From Klebsiella sp. BIGb0138 (GTDB taxonomy: Bacteria; Pseudomonadota; Gammaproteobacteria; Enterobacterales; Enterobacteriaceae), in assembly GCF_004342285.1 (NCBI RefSeq), contig NZ_SMCV01000002.1:496001-560000 (forward strand): DNA of 64,000 nt, written 5' to 3'. The notes under the pieces are model-generated. The model was not told the DNA's origin. It searched no databases and worked only from the letters and a program-made list of their open reading frames with translations. This document shows positions 1 to 10,183 of this stretch, piece after piece. How positions within the stretch are numbered: the first letter of the stretch is position 1; every line of letters starts with the position of its first letter. The translations under genes were made by a program, and so were the position numbers.

Positions 1-208
1 ATAATTCTATATCGCGGCATTTTTCTTCAAATGAGAAATAAAGAGCAGCATCGTCGACACAAAACCCGGACGGTGAAAAAGCATCAGGCGTTAACATCCG
101 ACGCGCGAAACGCGAACGGAACAACATACCATTGGCCAGATCGAGCATCATACGATCGTGCTCTTCATCGTAATACCAACGCCAGTTATCGTCAGGTTTA
201 ATTCGCAT
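1..208 (-). CDS. zapC: Cell division protein ZapC, C-terminal part beyond the window
   Basis: This is the first 69 codons of ZapC (YcbW), a cytosolic protein that bundles FtsZ filaments and stabilises the Z-ring. The N-terminus begins [20 protein letters not shown] and continues through [14 protein letters not shown], essentially identical to the E. coli protein of about 180 residues. The rest lies left of the window. The start is the ATG at 206-208. It is the next gene downstream of pyrD on the same strand, as in E. coli, and a terminator-like hairpin separates the two, so it probably has its own promoter in 209-317. Identity is recognised from family knowledge; nothing can be said about the missing C-terminus. 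Confidence 0.9.
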   Translation of the reverse strand, partial: MRIKPDDNWRWYYDEEHDRMMLDLANGMLFRSRFARRMLTPDAFSPSGFCVDDAALYFSFEEKCRDIEL

Positions 209-317
209 TGTTCCCCCGTCCTCTTTCACTTCCGTCTGTAATGCCATGACATCCTGCAACAGAATAATTCCAAAATTAAGAAAAGACTAAAATGTCTAAA
301 TAAGCAACAATGAAGGA

Positions 318-352
318 ATATAAAACAACCAGGGCCGGAAATAAAGCCCTGG
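318..352 (-). terminator. Terminator downstream of pyrD
   Basis: A perfect 7-bp inverted repeat, CCAGGGC at 329-335 and GCCCTGG at 346-352, has a 10-nt loop. On the minus strand the stem is followed by TTGTTTTAT. It lies 22 bp past the pyrD stop codon and would insulate zapC from pyrD transcription. Confidence 0.65.
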
Positions 353-374
353 GGGGTATCAGAGGGGGAAAAGA

Positions 375-1385
375 TTAGATATGGGTAACAATTTCTTTAA
401 TCAGCGGGGGGCCTTTAAAAATAAATCCGGAATAAATCTGCAGCAGACTGGCGCCGGCAGCCATCTTTTCCCGAGCCGCAATCACCGAGTCAATCCCGCC
501 AACGCCGATAATCGGCAAGCGACCATTTAATTCCATCGCCAGCGTACGGATAATTTCCGTACTCTTTAATTGCAATGGACGACCGCTAAGACCACCGGTT
601 TCATCACAGAATTTCATCCCCTGCACCAGCGAACGATCCAGAGTGGTGTTGGTGGCGATGACGCCATCAATATTATGCCGGACTAAACTATCGGCCACCT
701 GGATCAATTCCTCAGGAGAAAGATCCGGCGCGATCTTCACCGCCACAGGAACATATTTCTGATGCTTCTGCTGCAGCTCAAGTTGCTTATTTTTAATCGC
801 GGAGAGTAAATCATCGAGGGCCTCACCGTATTGCAGGGTACGCAGCCCCGGCGTATTCGGCGAAGAGATATTAATGGCGATATAACCGGCGTAGGGATAG
901 ACTTTTTCCATACAAATCAGATAATCATCTTTACCCTGCTCAACCGGGGTATCTTTATTTTTGCCGATATTAATCCCGAGAATACCGTCAAAATGCGCCT
1001 TTTTTACGTTCTCAACCAGGTTATCAACACCGTGGTTATTAAAGCCCATGCGGTTGATCAAACCCTCGGCATCCACCAGACGGAAGATCCTTGGCTTATC
1101 ATTACCCGGCTGCGGGCGCGGCGTCACGGTACCAATCTCAATTGACCCAAAGCCCATGGCGCCGAGCGCATCAATGCACTCGCCATTCTTATCCAGCCCG
1201 GCGGCCAGACCCAGCGGATTCTTAAACGTGAGTCCCATACAGGTGACCGGTTTAGACGGCACCTTCTGGCGGACCAGCATTTCCAGCGGCGTACCTGATA
1301 CACGGCGTAATTGTTGAAAGGTTACTTCATGAGCGCGCTCAGGATCGAGCTGAAAAAGAGCTTTACGAACGAAGGGGTAGTACAT
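375..1385 (-). CDS. pyrD: Dihydroorotate dehydrogenase (quinone), class 2
   Basis: PyrD oxidises dihydroorotate to orotate, the fourth step of UMP synthesis, and passes electrons from FMN to membrane quinone. The 336-residue product equals the E. coli length. An N-terminal amphipathic region ([20 protein letters not shown]) is the membrane and quinone-tunnel helix pair of class 2 enzymes. The FMN barrel follows, with [20 protein letters not shown] and the catalytic serine loop [11 protein letters not shown] near residue 175. The ATG at 1383-1385 was chosen over an upstream in-frame start at 1412 because it has AGGAG 7 nt upstream and matches the family N-terminus. The gene is monocistronic, ending in a hairpin at 318-352. 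A PurR box and a short leader hairpin lie upstream. Confidence 0.96.
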   Translation of the reverse strand: MYYPFVRKALFQLDPERAHEVTFQQLRRVSGTPLEMLVRQKVPSKPVTCMGLTFKNPLGLAAGLDKNGECIDALGAMGFGSIEIGTVTPRPQPGNDKPRIFRLVDAEGLINRMGFNNHGVDNLVENVKKAHFDGILGINIGKNKDTPVEQGKDDYLICMEKVYPYAGYIAINISSPNTPGLRTLQYGEALDDLLSAIKNKQLELQQKHQKYVPVAVKIAPDLSPEELIQVADSLVRHNIDGVIATNTTLDRSLVQGMKFCDETGGLSGRPLQLKSTEIIRTLAMELNGRLPIIGVGGIDSVIAAREKMAAGASLLQIYSGFIFKGPPLIKEIVTHI

Positions 1386-1400
1386 GAACTCTCCTGGATT

Positions 1401-1429
1401 CCCGGTGTGCAAACCGGGGGCGTATTATG
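1401..1429 (-). promoter_or_regulatory. pyrD -10 element and leader hairpin
   Basis: On the minus strand CATAAT (1424-1429) is a good -10 hexamer. It is followed by a C-rich start region and a perfect 6-bp hairpin, CCCGGT and ACCGGG at 1401-1418, lying just ahead of the AGGAG ribosome binding site. In E. coli, pyrC and pyrD are known to be controlled by pyrimidine-dependent choice of transcription start base, which decides whether a leader hairpin blocks translation. The arrangement here fits that mechanism, but the start base is inferred. Confidence 0.55.
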
Positions 1430-1481
1430 TTCGATCGACGACGGAAAGGGAATTGACCTGCGACAAAAAATGTCACATCCA

Positions 1482-1497
1482 GCGCAAACGTTTACTT
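1482..1497 (-). promoter_or_regulatory. PurR operator upstream of pyrD
   Basis: GCGCAAACGTTTACTT closely matches the PurR consensus ACGCAAACGTTTTCGT, with the central GCAAACGTTT intact. It lies upstream of the pyrD promoter; PurR co-represses pyrD with purine excess in E. coli. Confidence 0.7.
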
Positions 1498-1635
1498 TTC
1501 ACGCCCGCGTTATGCAAATTCTGACAAAACAAGGGTGGAAAAATCATTTAGGGAAATAAATCGGCTCTGTCACACTGCCATCAAATGTTATCAATTATAG
1601 ATAAATGCAAACATTTGGTTATAAGGAGAGAGAAA

Positions 1636-2211
1636 ATGCGTGTCATTACACTAGCAGGTAGCCCGCGCTACCCTTCCCGTTCCAGCGCGCTTCTGGAATA
1701 TGCCAGAGAGACGCTCTCCGCCGCTGATGTTGAAGTCTGCCACTGGCATTTGCAGAATTTTGCCCCGGAAGACCTTCTTTATGCCCGTTTCGATAACCCG
1801 GCGCTGCATACCCTGAACGAACAGCTGGCGGGCGCCGATGGGCTGATTATCGCCACCCCGGTCTATAAAGCCTCATTTTCCGGCGCGCTGAAGACGCTGC
1901 TCGACCTGCTCCCGGAACGGGCGCTGGAAGGTAAAATCGTCTTACCGCTGGCCACCGGCGGCACCATCGCACATATGCTGGCGGTAGATTATGCGCTGAA
2001 ACCGGTGCTCAATGCCCTGAAAGCCCAGGAGATCCTCCACGGCGTCTTTGCCGATGACAGCCAGGTAACCGACTATCAGCACAAGCCGCAGTTCACGCCT
2101 AACCTGCAAGGACGCCTCGATCTGGCGCTGGAGACCTTCTGGCAGGCGCTGCACCGTCCGAGCAGCCGTGCTCCCGCGCTGAACACGATTCGCGGGGTGG
2201 AACATGCTTAA
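1636..2211 (+). CDS. ssuE: NADPH-dependent FMN reductase of the alkanesulfonate system
   Basis: SsuE reduces FMN with NAD(P)H and supplies FMNH2 to the monooxygenase SsuD for sulfur release from alkanesulfonates. The product has 191 residues, the E. coli length. The flavodoxin-like fold shows a phosphate-binding loop [15 protein letters not shown] (residues 6-20) and the flavin-site segment [20 protein letters not shown] (74-93). The ATG at 1636 follows AAGGAGAG; a longer frame from 1585 lacks family support. It is the first gene of ssuEADCB, and its stop overlaps the ssuA start by 8 bp, indicating coupled translation. The operon is normally activated by Cbl/CysB under sulfate limitation; I could not confidently place those sites. 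Confidence 0.95.
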   Translation: MRVITLAGSPRYPSRSSALLEYARETLSAADVEVCHWHLQNFAPEDLLYARFDNPALHTLNEQLAGADGLIIATPVYKASFSGALKTLLDLLPERALEGKIVLPLATGGTIAHMLAVDYALKPVLNALKAQEILHGVFADDSQVTDYQHKPQFTPNLQGRLDLALETFWQALHRPSSRAPALNTIRGVEHA

Positions 2212-3166
2212 TCCCCTGCGTGCCCTGGCGCTTGGCGGGTTGCTGACGCTCTCCGCCCTGGGCCATGCGGCAGAATCCGCGCCGGACGCGCTGCGCATCG
2301 GCTACCAAAAAGGGGGCGTCAGTATGGTGCTGGCTAAAAGTTACCAGCTGCTGGAAAAACGCTACCCGAACACCAAAATTTCCTGGGTGGAGTTTCCCGC
2401 TGGCCCCCAGATGCTCGAAGCATTAAACGTCGGCAGTATTGACCTCGGCAGTACTGGCGATATACCGCCCATTTTCGCTCAGGCCGCCGGGGCCGATCTG
2501 CTCTACGTCGGCGCCGAGCCGCCGAAGCCGAAAGCAGAGGTGATTCTGGTGGCGGAAAACAGCCCGATCAAAAACGTGGCTGAGTTAAAAGGACGTAAGG
2601 TGGCCTTCCAGAAAGGCTCCAGTTCACACAATCTGCTGCTGCGCGCGCTGCAGCAGGCGGGCCTGACATTCAGCGATATTCAGCCGGTCTATCTCGCCCC
2701 CGCCGACGCCCGCGCCGCGTTCCAGCAGGGCAATGTCGATGCCTGGGCTATCTGGGATCCGTACTATTCCGCGGCCCTGCAGCAAAGTCGCGCCCGGGTG
2801 CTGAAGGATGGCACCGACCTGAAACAAACCGGCTCTTTCTATCTGGCTTCTCGCCCCTACGCCGAGAAAAACGGTGCCTTTATTACCGGCGTGCTCGAGA
2901 CCTTCAGCCAGGCCGACGCCCTGACGCAGAGCCAGCGCCCGCAAAGCATTGCCCTGCTGGCAAAAATCATGGGCCTGCCTGAAGCGGTGATCGCCAGCTA
3001 TCTGGACCATCGCCCGCCCACCATCATTACGCCGGTCAGCGCCGAAACGGCAGCCCGCCAGCAGCAAACCGCCGACCTGTTTTACGAGAACAAGCTGGTA
3101 CCAAAAAAAGTCGATATCCGCGACCGCATCTGGCATCCCGCAACCGCACAAGGAGCGAAATCATGA
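2204..3166 (+). CDS. ssuA: Aliphatic sulfonate ABC transporter, periplasmic binding protein
   Basis: SsuA captures aliphatic sulfonates in the periplasm and delivers them to the SsuBC transporter. It has 320 residues (E. coli 319). A Sec signal peptide spans residues 1-22 with a hydrophobic core [13 protein letters not shown] and an AHA-like cleavage site before [14 protein letters not shown]. The mature part has the NMT1/TauA-type binding fold with conserved [21 protein letters not shown] and [13 protein letters not shown] segments. The gene overlaps ssuE upstream by 8 bp and ssuD downstream by 4 bp. There is no lipobox, so the protein is soluble. Confidence 0.94.
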   Translation: MLNPLRALALGGLLTLSALGHAAESAPDALRIGYQKGGVSMVLAKSYQLLEKRYPNTKISWVEFPAGPQMLEALNVGSIDLGSTGDIPPIFAQAAGADLLYVGAEPPKPKAEVILVAENSPIKNVAELKGRKVAFQKGSSSHNLLLRALQQAGLTFSDIQPVYLAPADARAAFQQGNVDAWAIWDPYYSAALQQSRARVLKDGTDLKQTGSFYLASRPYAEKNGAFITGVLETFSQADALTQSQRPQSIALLAKIMGLPEAVIASYLDHRPPTIITPVSAETAARQQQTADLFYENKLVPKKVDIRDRIWHPATAQGAKS

Positions 3167-4308
3167 GTCTGAATATGTTCTGGTTTTTACCGACCCACGG
3201 TGATGGTCGCTATCTTGGTACGGAAGAAGGCGCTCGCCCGGTCGACCACGGCTACCTGCAACAGATCGCGCAAACCGCCGATCGTCTCGGTTTTACCGGT
3301 GTCCTGATCCCGACCGGGCGCTCCTGTGAAGATGCGTGGCTGGTGGCCGCCTCGATGATTCCGGTCACCCAGCGTCTGAAGTTCCTCGTCGCCCTGCGCC
3401 CAAGCGTGATGTCACCCACGGTCGCCGCACGCCAGGCCGCCACCCTCGACCGCCTGTCCAACGGTCGGGCGTTGTTTAATCTGGTGACCGGCAGCGATCC
3501 GCAGGAGCTCGCCGGCGACGGCGTATTCCTCGACCATACCGAACGCTACGAAGCCTCATCTGAATTTACCCATATCTGGCGCCGCCTGATGGAAGGCGAA
3601 ACGGTCACCTTCCACGGTAAACACCAGCGCGTACGCGGCGCGAAGCTGTTATTCCCGCCGCTGCAGCAGCCGCGCCCCCCGCTCTACTTCGGCGGTTCTT
3701 CCGAAGTGGCGCAGGATCTCGCCGCTGAGCAGGTTGATTTATACCTTACCTGGGGGGAGCCTCCGGCCCAGGTGGCGGAAAAAATCGCCCAGGTCCGTGA
3801 AAAAGCGGCCCGGCTTGGCCGCCAGGTACGCTTCGGCATTCGTCTGCATGTCATTGTCAGAGAAACCAATGAAGAGGCCTGGCAAGCGGCGGAGAGTCTT
3901 ATTTCTCATCTTGATGATGAGACCATTGCCCGGGCGCAGGCTGCCTTTGCGCAAACCGATTCGGTGGGGCAACACCGGATGGCGGCTCTGCATAATGGCC
4001 AGCGCGACAAGCTCGAAATCAGCCCCAATCTGTGGGCCGGCGTGGGGTTAGCGCGCGGTGGCGCGGGTACCGCGCTGGTGGGCGATGCGGCCACCGTGGC
4101 CGAACGCATCAACGAATATGCCGCCCTCGGTATTGATAGCTTTATCTTTTCCGGCTATCCGCATCTTGAAGAGGCTTATCGCGTCGGGGAGCTGCTGTTC
4201 CCCCTGCTGGATGTCAATATTCCGTCGATCCCGCAGCCGCATAGCCTGCGTCAGCAGGGCGAAGCGGTGGCGAATGAATTTATCCCGCGTAAAGCGGCGC
4301 AGAGTTAA
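3163..4308 (+). CDS. ssuD: FMNH2-dependent alkanesulfonate monooxygenase
   Basis: SsuD uses FMNH2 from SsuE and O2 to cleave C1-C14 alkanesulfonates to aldehyde and sulfite, feeding cysteine synthesis. The 381 residues equal the E. coli length. It is a bacterial-luciferase-type TIM barrel beginning [20 protein letters not shown], with a conserved [21 protein letters not shown] stretch near residues 90-110 and [16 protein letters not shown] around 120. The start overlaps the ssuA stop in ATGA. The gene sits between the binding protein and the permease, as in E. coli ssuEADCB. Confidence 0.96.
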   Translation: MSLNMFWFLPTHGDGRYLGTEEGARPVDHGYLQQIAQTADRLGFTGVLIPTGRSCEDAWLVAASMIPVTQRLKFLVALRPSVMSPTVAARQAATLDRLSNGRALFNLVTGSDPQELAGDGVFLDHTERYEASSEFTHIWRRLMEGETVTFHGKHQRVRGAKLLFPPLQQPRPPLYFGGSSEVAQDLAAEQVDLYLTWGEPPAQVAEKIAQVREKAARLGRQVRFGIRLHVIVRETNEEAWQAAESLISHLDDETIARAQAAFAQTDSVGQHRMAALHNGQRDKLEISPNLWAGVGLARGGAGTALVGDAATVAERINEYAALGIDSFIFSGYPHLEEAYRVGELLFPLLDVNIPSIPQPHSLRQQGEAVANEFIPRKAAQS

Positions 4309-4318
4309 GGAGCAGGTC

Positions 4319-5110
4319 ATGGCAACATCGGCGCAAAAACTGCTGCTGCGGGTCGCTCCCTGGCTTCTGCCGGTAGGGACCGTCATCGTCTGGCAAATCG
4401 CCTCTTCGGTGGGCTGGCTATCGACCCGTATTCTCCCCTCTCCGGAGGGGGTACTGAAAGCCTTCTGGACGCTCTCCGCCAGCGGAGAGCTGTGGCAACA
4501 CCTGGCTATCAGCTCATGGCGCGCGCTGTTGGGCTTCGCTATCGGCGGTTCCATCGGGCTGGTGCTGGGCCTGATTAGCGGCCTGTCACGCTGGGGGGAA
4601 CGCCTGCTGGATACCTCGATTCAGATGCTGCGTAACGTCCCGCATCTGGCGTTGATTCCGCTGGTTATTTTATGGTTCGGCATCGATGAAAGCGCCAAAA
4701 TCTTCCTCGTCGCGCTGGGGACCATGTTCCCGATCTACATCAATACCTGGCACGGCATCCGTAATATCGATCGCGGGCTGGTGGAGATGGCGCGTAGCTA
4801 TGGCCTGTCCGGCTTCGCCTTATTCCGCCACGTCATTCTGCCCGGCGCCCTGCCCTCGATTATGGTCGGCATCCGCTTTGCGCTTGGTCTGATGTGGCTA
4901 ACGCTGATCGTGGCCGAAACCATCTCCGCCAACGCCGGGATCGGCTATCTGGCGATGAATGCGCGGGAATTTCTGCAAACCGATGTGGTGGTGGTAGCCA
5001 TCATTCTCTACGCCATTCTTGGCAAACTGGCCGACTTCAGCGCCCAGCTACTGGAACGCGTCTGGCTTCGCTGGAACCCGGCTTATCACCTTCAGGAGGC
5101 CAACGCATGA
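4319..5110 (+). CDS. ssuC: Aliphatic sulfonate ABC transporter, permease
   Basis: SsuC forms the inner-membrane channel of the sulfonate importer. It has 263 residues as in E. coli, with about six membrane segments. The EAA loop that contacts the ATPase is visible as [25 protein letters not shown] near residues 155-180. The ATG at 4319 follows TAAGGAGCAGGTC; the open frame extends upstream to 4058 but that part overlaps ssuD in another frame and has no family match. The stop overlaps the ssuB start (ATGA), coupling permease and ATPase synthesis. Confidence 0.95.
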   Translation: MATSAQKLLLRVAPWLLPVGTVIVWQIASSVGWLSTRILPSPEGVLKAFWTLSASGELWQHLAISSWRALLGFAIGGSIGLVLGLISGLSRWGERLLDTSIQMLRNVPHLALIPLVILWFGIDESAKIFLVALGTMFPIYINTWHGIRNIDRGLVEMARSYGLSGFALFRHVILPGALPSIMVGIRFALGLMWLTLIVAETISANAGIGYLAMNAREFLQTDVVVVAIILYAILGKLADFSAQLLERVWLRWNPAYHLQEANA

Positions 5111-5880
5111 CCACTGCCCGTCTGAACCCAGGGATCCCGCTGTTGTTGAACGGCGTGACCAAACGCTACGGCGAGAACACCATTCTTAATGAGCTGGACC
5201 TGCATATTCCTACCGGGCAGTTTGTCGCGGTAGTCGGGCGCAGCGGCGGCGGTAAAAGCACCCTGCTGCGGCTGCTGGCCGGGCTGGAAAAACCTAACGG
5301 CGGCGAGCTGCTGGCGGGTGCGACGCCGCTGGCGCAGATCCAGGACGATACCCGCATGATGTTTCAGGACTCACGGCTGCTGCCGTGGAAAACGGTCATC
5401 GATAACGTCGGACTTGGGCTAAAAGGCTCATGGCGCGAGGCCGCGCTCCAGGCGCTGGCCAGCGTTGGCCTCGAAAGCCGCGCGGGCGACTGGCCGGCGG
5501 CGCTCTCCGGCGGGCAGAAACAGCGGGTGGCGCTGGCTCGCGCGTTGATTCACCGCCCGGGCCTGCTGCTGCTGGATGAACCGCTGGGCGCGCTGGATGC
5601 CCTTACCCGCCTGGAAATGCAGGATTTGATCGTTTCCCTGTGGCAGGAGCACGGTTTTACCGTACTGCTGGTGACCCACGACGTGAGCGAAGCGGTGGCG
5701 ATGGCCGACCGGGTGCTGTTAATTGAAGAAGGCAAGATTGGACTGGATTTAGTCGTCGATATCCCACGACCGCGCCGTACCGGGTCAGCCAGACTGGCTG
5801 AGCTGGAAGCGGAAGTGCTGAACCGGGTGATGAAACGCGGCAAGAATGAACCTGCGCCGCGCTTGTTTAGTCACGGTTAA
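5107..5880 (+). CDS. ssuB: Aliphatic sulfonate ABC transporter, ATP-binding protein
   Basis: SsuB hydrolyses ATP to drive sulfonate uptake through SsuC. It has 257 residues (E. coli 255). It shows Walker [10 protein letters not shown] near residues 44-52, the signature [15 protein letters not shown] near 134, Walker [14 protein letters not shown] and the switch histidine in [16 protein letters not shown]. The start at 5107 lies in the ATGA overlap with ssuC, preceded by CAGGAGG. It is the last gene of the operon; a REP-like hairpin follows at 5891-5936 before convergent pepN. Confidence 0.96.
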   Translation: MTTARLNPGIPLLLNGVTKRYGENTILNELDLHIPTGQFVAVVGRSGGGKSTLLRLLAGLEKPNGGELLAGATPLAQIQDDTRMMFQDSRLLPWKTVIDNVGLGLKGSWREAALQALASVGLESRAGDWPAALSGGQKQRVALARALIHRPGLLLLDEPLGALDALTRLEMQDLIVSLWQEHGFTVLLVTHDVSEAVAMADRVLLIEEGKIGLDLVVDIPRPRRTGSARLAELEAEVLNRVMKRGKNEPAPRLFSHG

Positions 5881-5890
5881 ACGCCCGATT

Positions 5891-5936
5891 CCGGGCTACG
5901 GATCCTGCGATCGGTAGCCCGGATAAGGCATTTACG
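5891..5936. repeat. REP-like palindrome between convergent ssuB and pepN
   Basis: A perfect 9-bp inverted repeat (CCGGGCTAC at 5891-5899, GTAGCCCGG at 5914-5922) runs into ATAAGGCATTTACG. The right arm resembles one half of the enterobacterial REP/PU consensus (GTAGGCCGGATAAGGCGTTTACG). It sits between two 3' ends, where REP elements usually lie, and may protect both transcripts from 3' exonucleases. It runs into the last codons of pepN. Confidence 0.6.
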
Positions 5937-8547
5937 CTAACGCTTTACTGATTTTCTCGAACAGATCCCCGGAGAGATTCTCCAGACCTTTCAACTGCTC
6001 CAGCGCCGCGCGCATCAGCGCCTGACGTTTGGCGTCATAGCGTTTCAGACGAATCAACGGCTCAATCAGGCGCGAGGCCACCTGTGGATTACGGCTGTTG
6101 AGCTCGGTCAGCATCTCCACCAGGAACTGATACCCGCTGCCATCTTCGGCGTGGAATGCCGCCGGGTTGCTGCCGGCAAACGCGCCAATCAGCGAACGCA
6201 CGCGGTTCGGATTGCTGATGCTGAACGAACGGTGGTTCAGCAGGCCGCGCACCGTTTCCAGCGCATTATCCGCCGGGCTGGTGGCCTGCAGGATGAACCA
6301 TTTGTCCATGACCAGGCCGTCCTGGTGCCATTTATCGTCATATTCCTGCATCAGGGCATCGCGGCAAGGCAGCTGCGCGGCGACCGCTGCTGACAGCGCG
6401 GCCAGCGCGTCGGTCATGTTGTCGGCCTGCTGATACTGGGCGACGACCAGCTTATCCGCCAGTTCAGCATCACCAAACGCCAGATAGCGCAGGCAGGTAT
6501 TACGCAGTGAACGTTTGCCGATATCGCCATGCTCCACGCGATAGCTCGCCAGCTTATTGGCGTGGTAAACCGCGAGGAACTCGTCCGCCAGCTCTTTCGC
6601 AAGCGTGCGGGTCAACGCTTCGCGTACCGCCACAATGGCGATCGGGTCGATGATGGCAAACAGCTCGGCGATTTCGCTCGCGGAAGGCAGCGTCAGAATT
6701 TCGGCCGCCAGCGCCGGATCGATCTTCTCATCCAGCAGGATCGCGCGGAACGCATCGGCGACGTGAATCGGCAGCGACAGCGGTTGCCCTTGCTGATGGC
6801 GGTTAACGTTCAGTTTGATGTAGGTCGCCAGCAGACTCTGCGCGGCATCCCAGCGGGAGAAGTCGTTGCGCGCATGGCGCATCAGGAACGTCAGCTGCTG
6901 GTCGCTCCACTTATACTCCAGCTTCACCGGTGCGGAGAATTCGCAAAGCAGCGCCGGTACCGGCTGGAAGTAGACATTGTCAAAGACGAAAGTCTGTTCG
7001 GCCTGGGTCACGTTCAGCACGTGATGGACCGGATGCCCCCCTTTCTGCAGTGGGATCGCCTTGCCTTCGTTATCATACAGTTCGATATCGAACGGAATAT
7101 GCAGCGGCAGCTTCTCCTGCTGCTCGGCGGTCGGCGGCGTATGCTGGCTGATGGTAAGCGTGTACTGTTCCGTTTCCGGGTTATAGTCATCATGAACGCT
7201 GACCACCGGCGTACCGGACTGGCTGTACCAGCGACGGAAATGGGACAGGTCGACATTGGAAGCATCTTCCATCGCCTGGACGAAATCGTCGCAGGTCGCG
7301 GCGCTGCCGTCATGCCGTTCAAAGTACAGCTGCATCCCTTTCTGGAAGTTGGCTTCCCCTAACAGGGTGTGCAGCATACGGATCACTTCCGCGCCTTTTT
7401 CATACACCGTCAGGGTATAGAAGTTATTCATCTCAATGACCATATCCGGGCGAATCGGATGGGCCATCGGGCTGGCGTCTTCGGCGAACTGCAGGCCGCG
7501 CATGGTGCGCACGTTGTTAATGCGGTTGACCGCACGCGAGCCAAGGTCAGAGCTGAACTCCTGATCGCGGAAGACGGTCAGCCCTTCTTTCAGGCTCAGC
7601 TGGAACCAGTCGCGGCAGGTGACGCGGTTGCCGGTCCAGTTGTGGAAATATTCGTGGCCGATCACCCGCTCAATATCGAGATAATCTTTATCGGTTGCGG
7701 TATCGGTGCGCGCCAGAACGTATTTGGAGTTAAAGACGTTCAGCCCCTTATTCTCCATCGCCCCCATATTAAAGAAGTCGACGGCGACAATCATATAGAT
7801 GTCGAGATCGTACTCGAGACCAAAACGGGTTTCGTCCCATTTCATCGAGTTTTTGAGGGAGGTCATCGCCCACGGCGCGCGATCGAGGTTGCCGCGATCG
7901 ACGAACAGCTCCAGCGCCACTTCACGCCCGGAACGGGTTTTGAAGGTATCGCGCAGCACGTCGAAGTCACCGGCCACCAGCGCAAACAGATAGCATGGTT
8001 TCGGGAACGGGTCCTGCCACTGGATCCAGTGCCGGCCGTTTTCCAGTTCGCCCTGCGCCACGCGGTTGCCGTTGGAGAGCAGGTAGGGATATTTCGTTTT
8101 ATCGGCAATAATTTTGGTGGTAAAACGCGCCAGCACGTCCGGGCGATCCAGATACCAGGTAATATGACGGAAGCCTTCCGCCTCGCACTGGGTACACAGC
8201 GCTTCGCCGGACTGGTACAGCCCTTCCAGCGCGGTATTGGCCGCCGGGCTGATTTCATTGACGATCGTCAGGGTGAAATGTTCCGGCAATCCAGCGATCA
8301 CCAGTTGGTTATTTTCTTCTTTATAGTTGCTCCACGGCTGGCCATCGACCTGCAGGGAGACCAACGTCAGGTCTTCGCCATCCAGACGCAATGGCACATC
8401 AGACGCAGCCGCGTGACGGGAGACTTTGCTCTCAGCCGTGACAACGGTTTTCGCGGCATCCAGGTCAAAGGTCAAATCGATATCGCTAATCAGATAATCC
8501 GGCGCACGGTAATCGTGGCGGTATTTGGCTTGGGGCTGTTGTGTCAT
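5932..8547 (-). CDS. pepN: Aminopeptidase N
   Basis: PepN is a broad-specificity zinc aminopeptidase of family M1 and the main cytosolic activity releasing N-terminal residues from peptides. The 871 residues compare with 870 in E. coli, the extra residue lying in the N-terminal beta domain. The exopeptidase motif GAMEN is near 261-265, zinc-binding HEYFHN near 298 and the third ligand in LKEGLTVFRDQEF about 20 residues later. A long alpha-helical C-terminal domain ends in SGDLFEKISKALA. The start is the ATG at 8545-8547 giving MTQQPQAKYRHDYRAPDY. The gene is transcribed alone and divergently from pncB. Confidence 0.97.
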   Translation of the reverse strand: MTQQPQAKYRHDYRAPDYLISDIDLTFDLDAAKTVVTAESKVSRHAAASDVPLRLDGEDLTLVSLQVDGQPWSNYKEENNQLVIAGLPEHFTLTIVNEISPAANTALEGLYQSGEALCTQCEAEGFRHITWYLDRPDVLARFTTKIIADKTKYPYLLSNGNRVAQGELENGRHWIQWQDPFPKPCYLFALVAGDFDVLRDTFKTRSGREVALELFVDRGNLDRAPWAMTSLKNSMKWDETRFGLEYDLDIYMIVAVDFFNMGAMENKGLNVFNSKYVLARTDTATDKDYLDIERVIGHEYFHNWTGNRVTCRDWFQLSLKEGLTVFRDQEFSSDLGSRAVNRINNVRTMRGLQFAEDASPMAHPIRPDMVIEMNNFYTLTVYEKGAEVIRMLHTLLGEANFQKGMQLYFERHDGSAATCDDFVQAMEDASNVDLSHFRRWYSQSGTPVVSVHDDYNPETEQYTLTISQHTPPTAEQQEKLPLHIPFDIELYDNEGKAIPLQKGGHPVHHVLNVTQAEQTFVFDNVYFQPVPALLCEFSAPVKLEYKWSDQQLTFLMRHARNDFSRWDAAQSLLATYIKLNVNRHQQGQPLSLPIHVADAFRAILLDEKIDPALAAEILTLPSASEIAELFAIIDPIAIVAVREALTRTLAKELADEFLAVYHANKLASYRVEHGDIGKRSLRNTCLRYLAFGDAELADKLVVAQYQQADNMTDALAALSAAVAAQLPCRDALMQEYDDKWHQDGLVMDKWFILQATSPADNALETVRGLLNHRSFSISNPNRVRSLIGAFAGSNPAAFHAEDGSGYQFLVEMLTELNSRNPQVASRLIEPLIRLKRYDAKRQALMRAALEQLKGLENLSGDLFEKISKALA

Positions 8548-8876
8548 AAAAAACCTTTAGCATGTTCCATAAAGTGTCGAACCCAGTCTATTCCTGTTGT
8601 GTAGATCGCGCTATGCAGAATCTTCATCTTTTCAACGTCAAACACGAAAATTGCTACATATTGATAACACAAGAGGCACGAAATGCACTCGACCCGGCGC
8701 AAAGCTTGTGGTGTGATCCCTGTTCAATATATTAAACTAGGCCTCGCAAATGACCGTCAGCGTCGCCATCGACCGTCACTGCGGGACAGAGTCGGGTAAT
8801 AAAGGTATACTCCGCCTCCTTTTTTCTGCTTCGGTTTTGATGGAAACGCTCCAGTGAGAGGACGCTACTGCGCACC
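8548..8876. other. Intergenic region between divergent pepN and pncB
   Basis: These 329 bp hold the promoters of both genes. The pncB side carries a promoter and NadR box at 8706-8738 and a second possible -10 (TATACT, 8806-8811). I see no open frame of merit and no RNA gene here. Confidence 0.6.
8706..8738 (+). promoter_or_regulatory. pncB promoter overlapped by a NadR box
   Basis: TGTTCAATATATTAAACT (8721-8738) matches the NadR consensus TGTTTA-N6-TAAACA at 10 of 12 positions. It overlaps a plausible promoter, TTGTGG (8706-8711), a 16-bp spacer and TATATT (8728-8733). In enterobacteria NadR represses nadA, nadB and pncB when NAD is plentiful. The position over the -10 fits direct repression. 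Confidence 0.65.
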
Positions 8877-10079
8877 ATGACACAATTCACTTCTCCTGTA
8901 CTGCACTCGCTGCTTGATACGGATGCTTACAAGCTGCATATGCAGCAGGCTGTCTTCCACCGCTATCACGACGTACACGTTGCGGCGGAGTTCCGCTGCC
9001 GCGGGGACGATCTGCTCGGTATCTACGCCGATGCAATTCGCGAGCAGGTGGAAACCATGCGTGACCTGAAGCTGCAGGACGATGAATATCAGTGGTTGTC
9101 CACCCTGCCGTTCTTTTCTCAGGACTATCTCGACTGGCTACGTGATTTCCGCTATGACCCGCAGCAGGTCATCGTCAGCAACGACAACGGCAAGCTGAAT
9201 ATCCGCCTGTCCGGCCCCTGGCGTGAAGTCATTATGTGGGAAGTGCCGCTGCTGGCAGTCATTAGCGAGCTGGTCCATCGCTACCGCTCGCCCGAAATCA
9301 GCGTCGATTTAGCGCTCGACACGCTTGAGCGCAAGCTCGCCGACTTCGCACATATCACGGCGGACCTCGATCTGAGTCGCTTCCGTCTGATGGACTTCGG
9401 CACCCGCCGACGCTTCTCCCGTGAAGTGCAGCAGGCCATTGTTGCACGTTTACAGCAGGAGCCGTGGTTTAGCGGCACCAGCAACTACGATCTGGCTCGA
9501 CGCCTGAATCTGACGCCAATGGGTACCCAGGCGCATGAATGGTTCCAGGCGCATCAGCAAATCAGCCCCAATTTAGCCAGCAGCCAGCGCGCGGCCCTGG
9601 CGGCCTGGCTGGAAGAGTATCCCGATCGGCTCGGCATCGCCCTGACTGACTGTATTACCATGGATGCCTTCCTGCGCGACTTCGGTCCGGAGTTCGCCAG
9701 CCGTTATCAGGGTCTGCGCCACGATTCCGGCGACCCGTTTGAATGGGGTGAGAAAGCCATTGCCCATTATCAGAAACTGGGTATCGACCCGATGAGTAAA
9801 GTACTGGTCTTTTCCGATAATCTCGATCTGGCGAAAGCGGTTGATTTGTATCGCCACTTCTCTTCGCGGATCAATCTCAGCTTTGGCATCGGTACCCGTT
9901 TAACCTGCGACATCCCCCAGGTTAAACCGCTCAATATCGTTATAAAACTGGTGGAATGCAATGGAAAACCGGTCGCCAAGCTCTCCGACAGTCCGGGCAA
10001 AACCATCTGCCACGATAAAGCATTCGTGCGCGCGCTGCGTAAAGCCTTCGATCTGCCGCCGGTGAAAAAGGCCAGTTAA
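8877..10079 (+). CDS. pncB: Nicotinate phosphoribosyltransferase
   Basis: PncB joins nicotinate to PRPP, coupled to ATP hydrolysis, giving nicotinate mononucleotide in the NAD salvage (Preiss-Handler) route. The product has 400 residues as in E. coli. The [19 protein letters not shown] opening, [15 protein letters not shown] (near residues 164-178) and the active-site segment containing the phosphorylated histidine, [12 protein letters not shown] near 212-223, are all present, followed by [14 protein letters not shown]. It is a single-gene unit with a NadR box upstream and its own terminator at 10087-10113. Confidence 0.96.
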   Translation: MTQFTSPVLHSLLDTDAYKLHMQQAVFHRYHDVHVAAEFRCRGDDLLGIYADAIREQVETMRDLKLQDDEYQWLSTLPFFSQDYLDWLRDFRYDPQQVIVSNDNGKLNIRLSGPWREVIMWEVPLLAVISELVHRYRSPEISVDLALDTLERKLADFAHITADLDLSRFRLMDFGTRRRFSREVQQAIVARLQQEPWFSGTSNYDLARRLNLTPMGTQAHEWFQAHQQISPNLASSQRAALAAWLEEYPDRLGIALTDCITMDAFLRDFGPEFASRYQGLRHDSGDPFEWGEKAIAHYQKLGIDPMSKVLVFSDNLDLAKAVDLYRHFSSRINLSFGIGTRLTCDIPQVKPLNIVIKLVECNGKPVAKLSDSPGKTICHDKAFVRALRKAFDLPPVKKAS

Positions 10080-10086
10080 TCACCAT

Positions 10087-10113
10087 AAGGAGCCGTTCTG
10101 GCTCCTTGTTCTT
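10087..10113 (+). terminator. pncB terminator
   Basis: A perfect 8-bp stem (AAGGAGCC at 10087-10094, GGCTCCTT at 10100-10107) with a 5-nt loop is followed by GTTCTTTATTTATTT, a few bases after the pncB stop. Confidence 0.8.
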
Positions 10114-10183
10114 TATTTATTTCCGAAAACTCTCTCTCCCGGTGCGAAATCTACTTGTCTGATGGAAGATGACAGGTAACATA

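Noticed and set aside
7369-8604. 411-codon open frame antisense to pepN
   Set aside because: Complement of a conserved gene in the usual GC-rich shadow phase; no recognisable motif.
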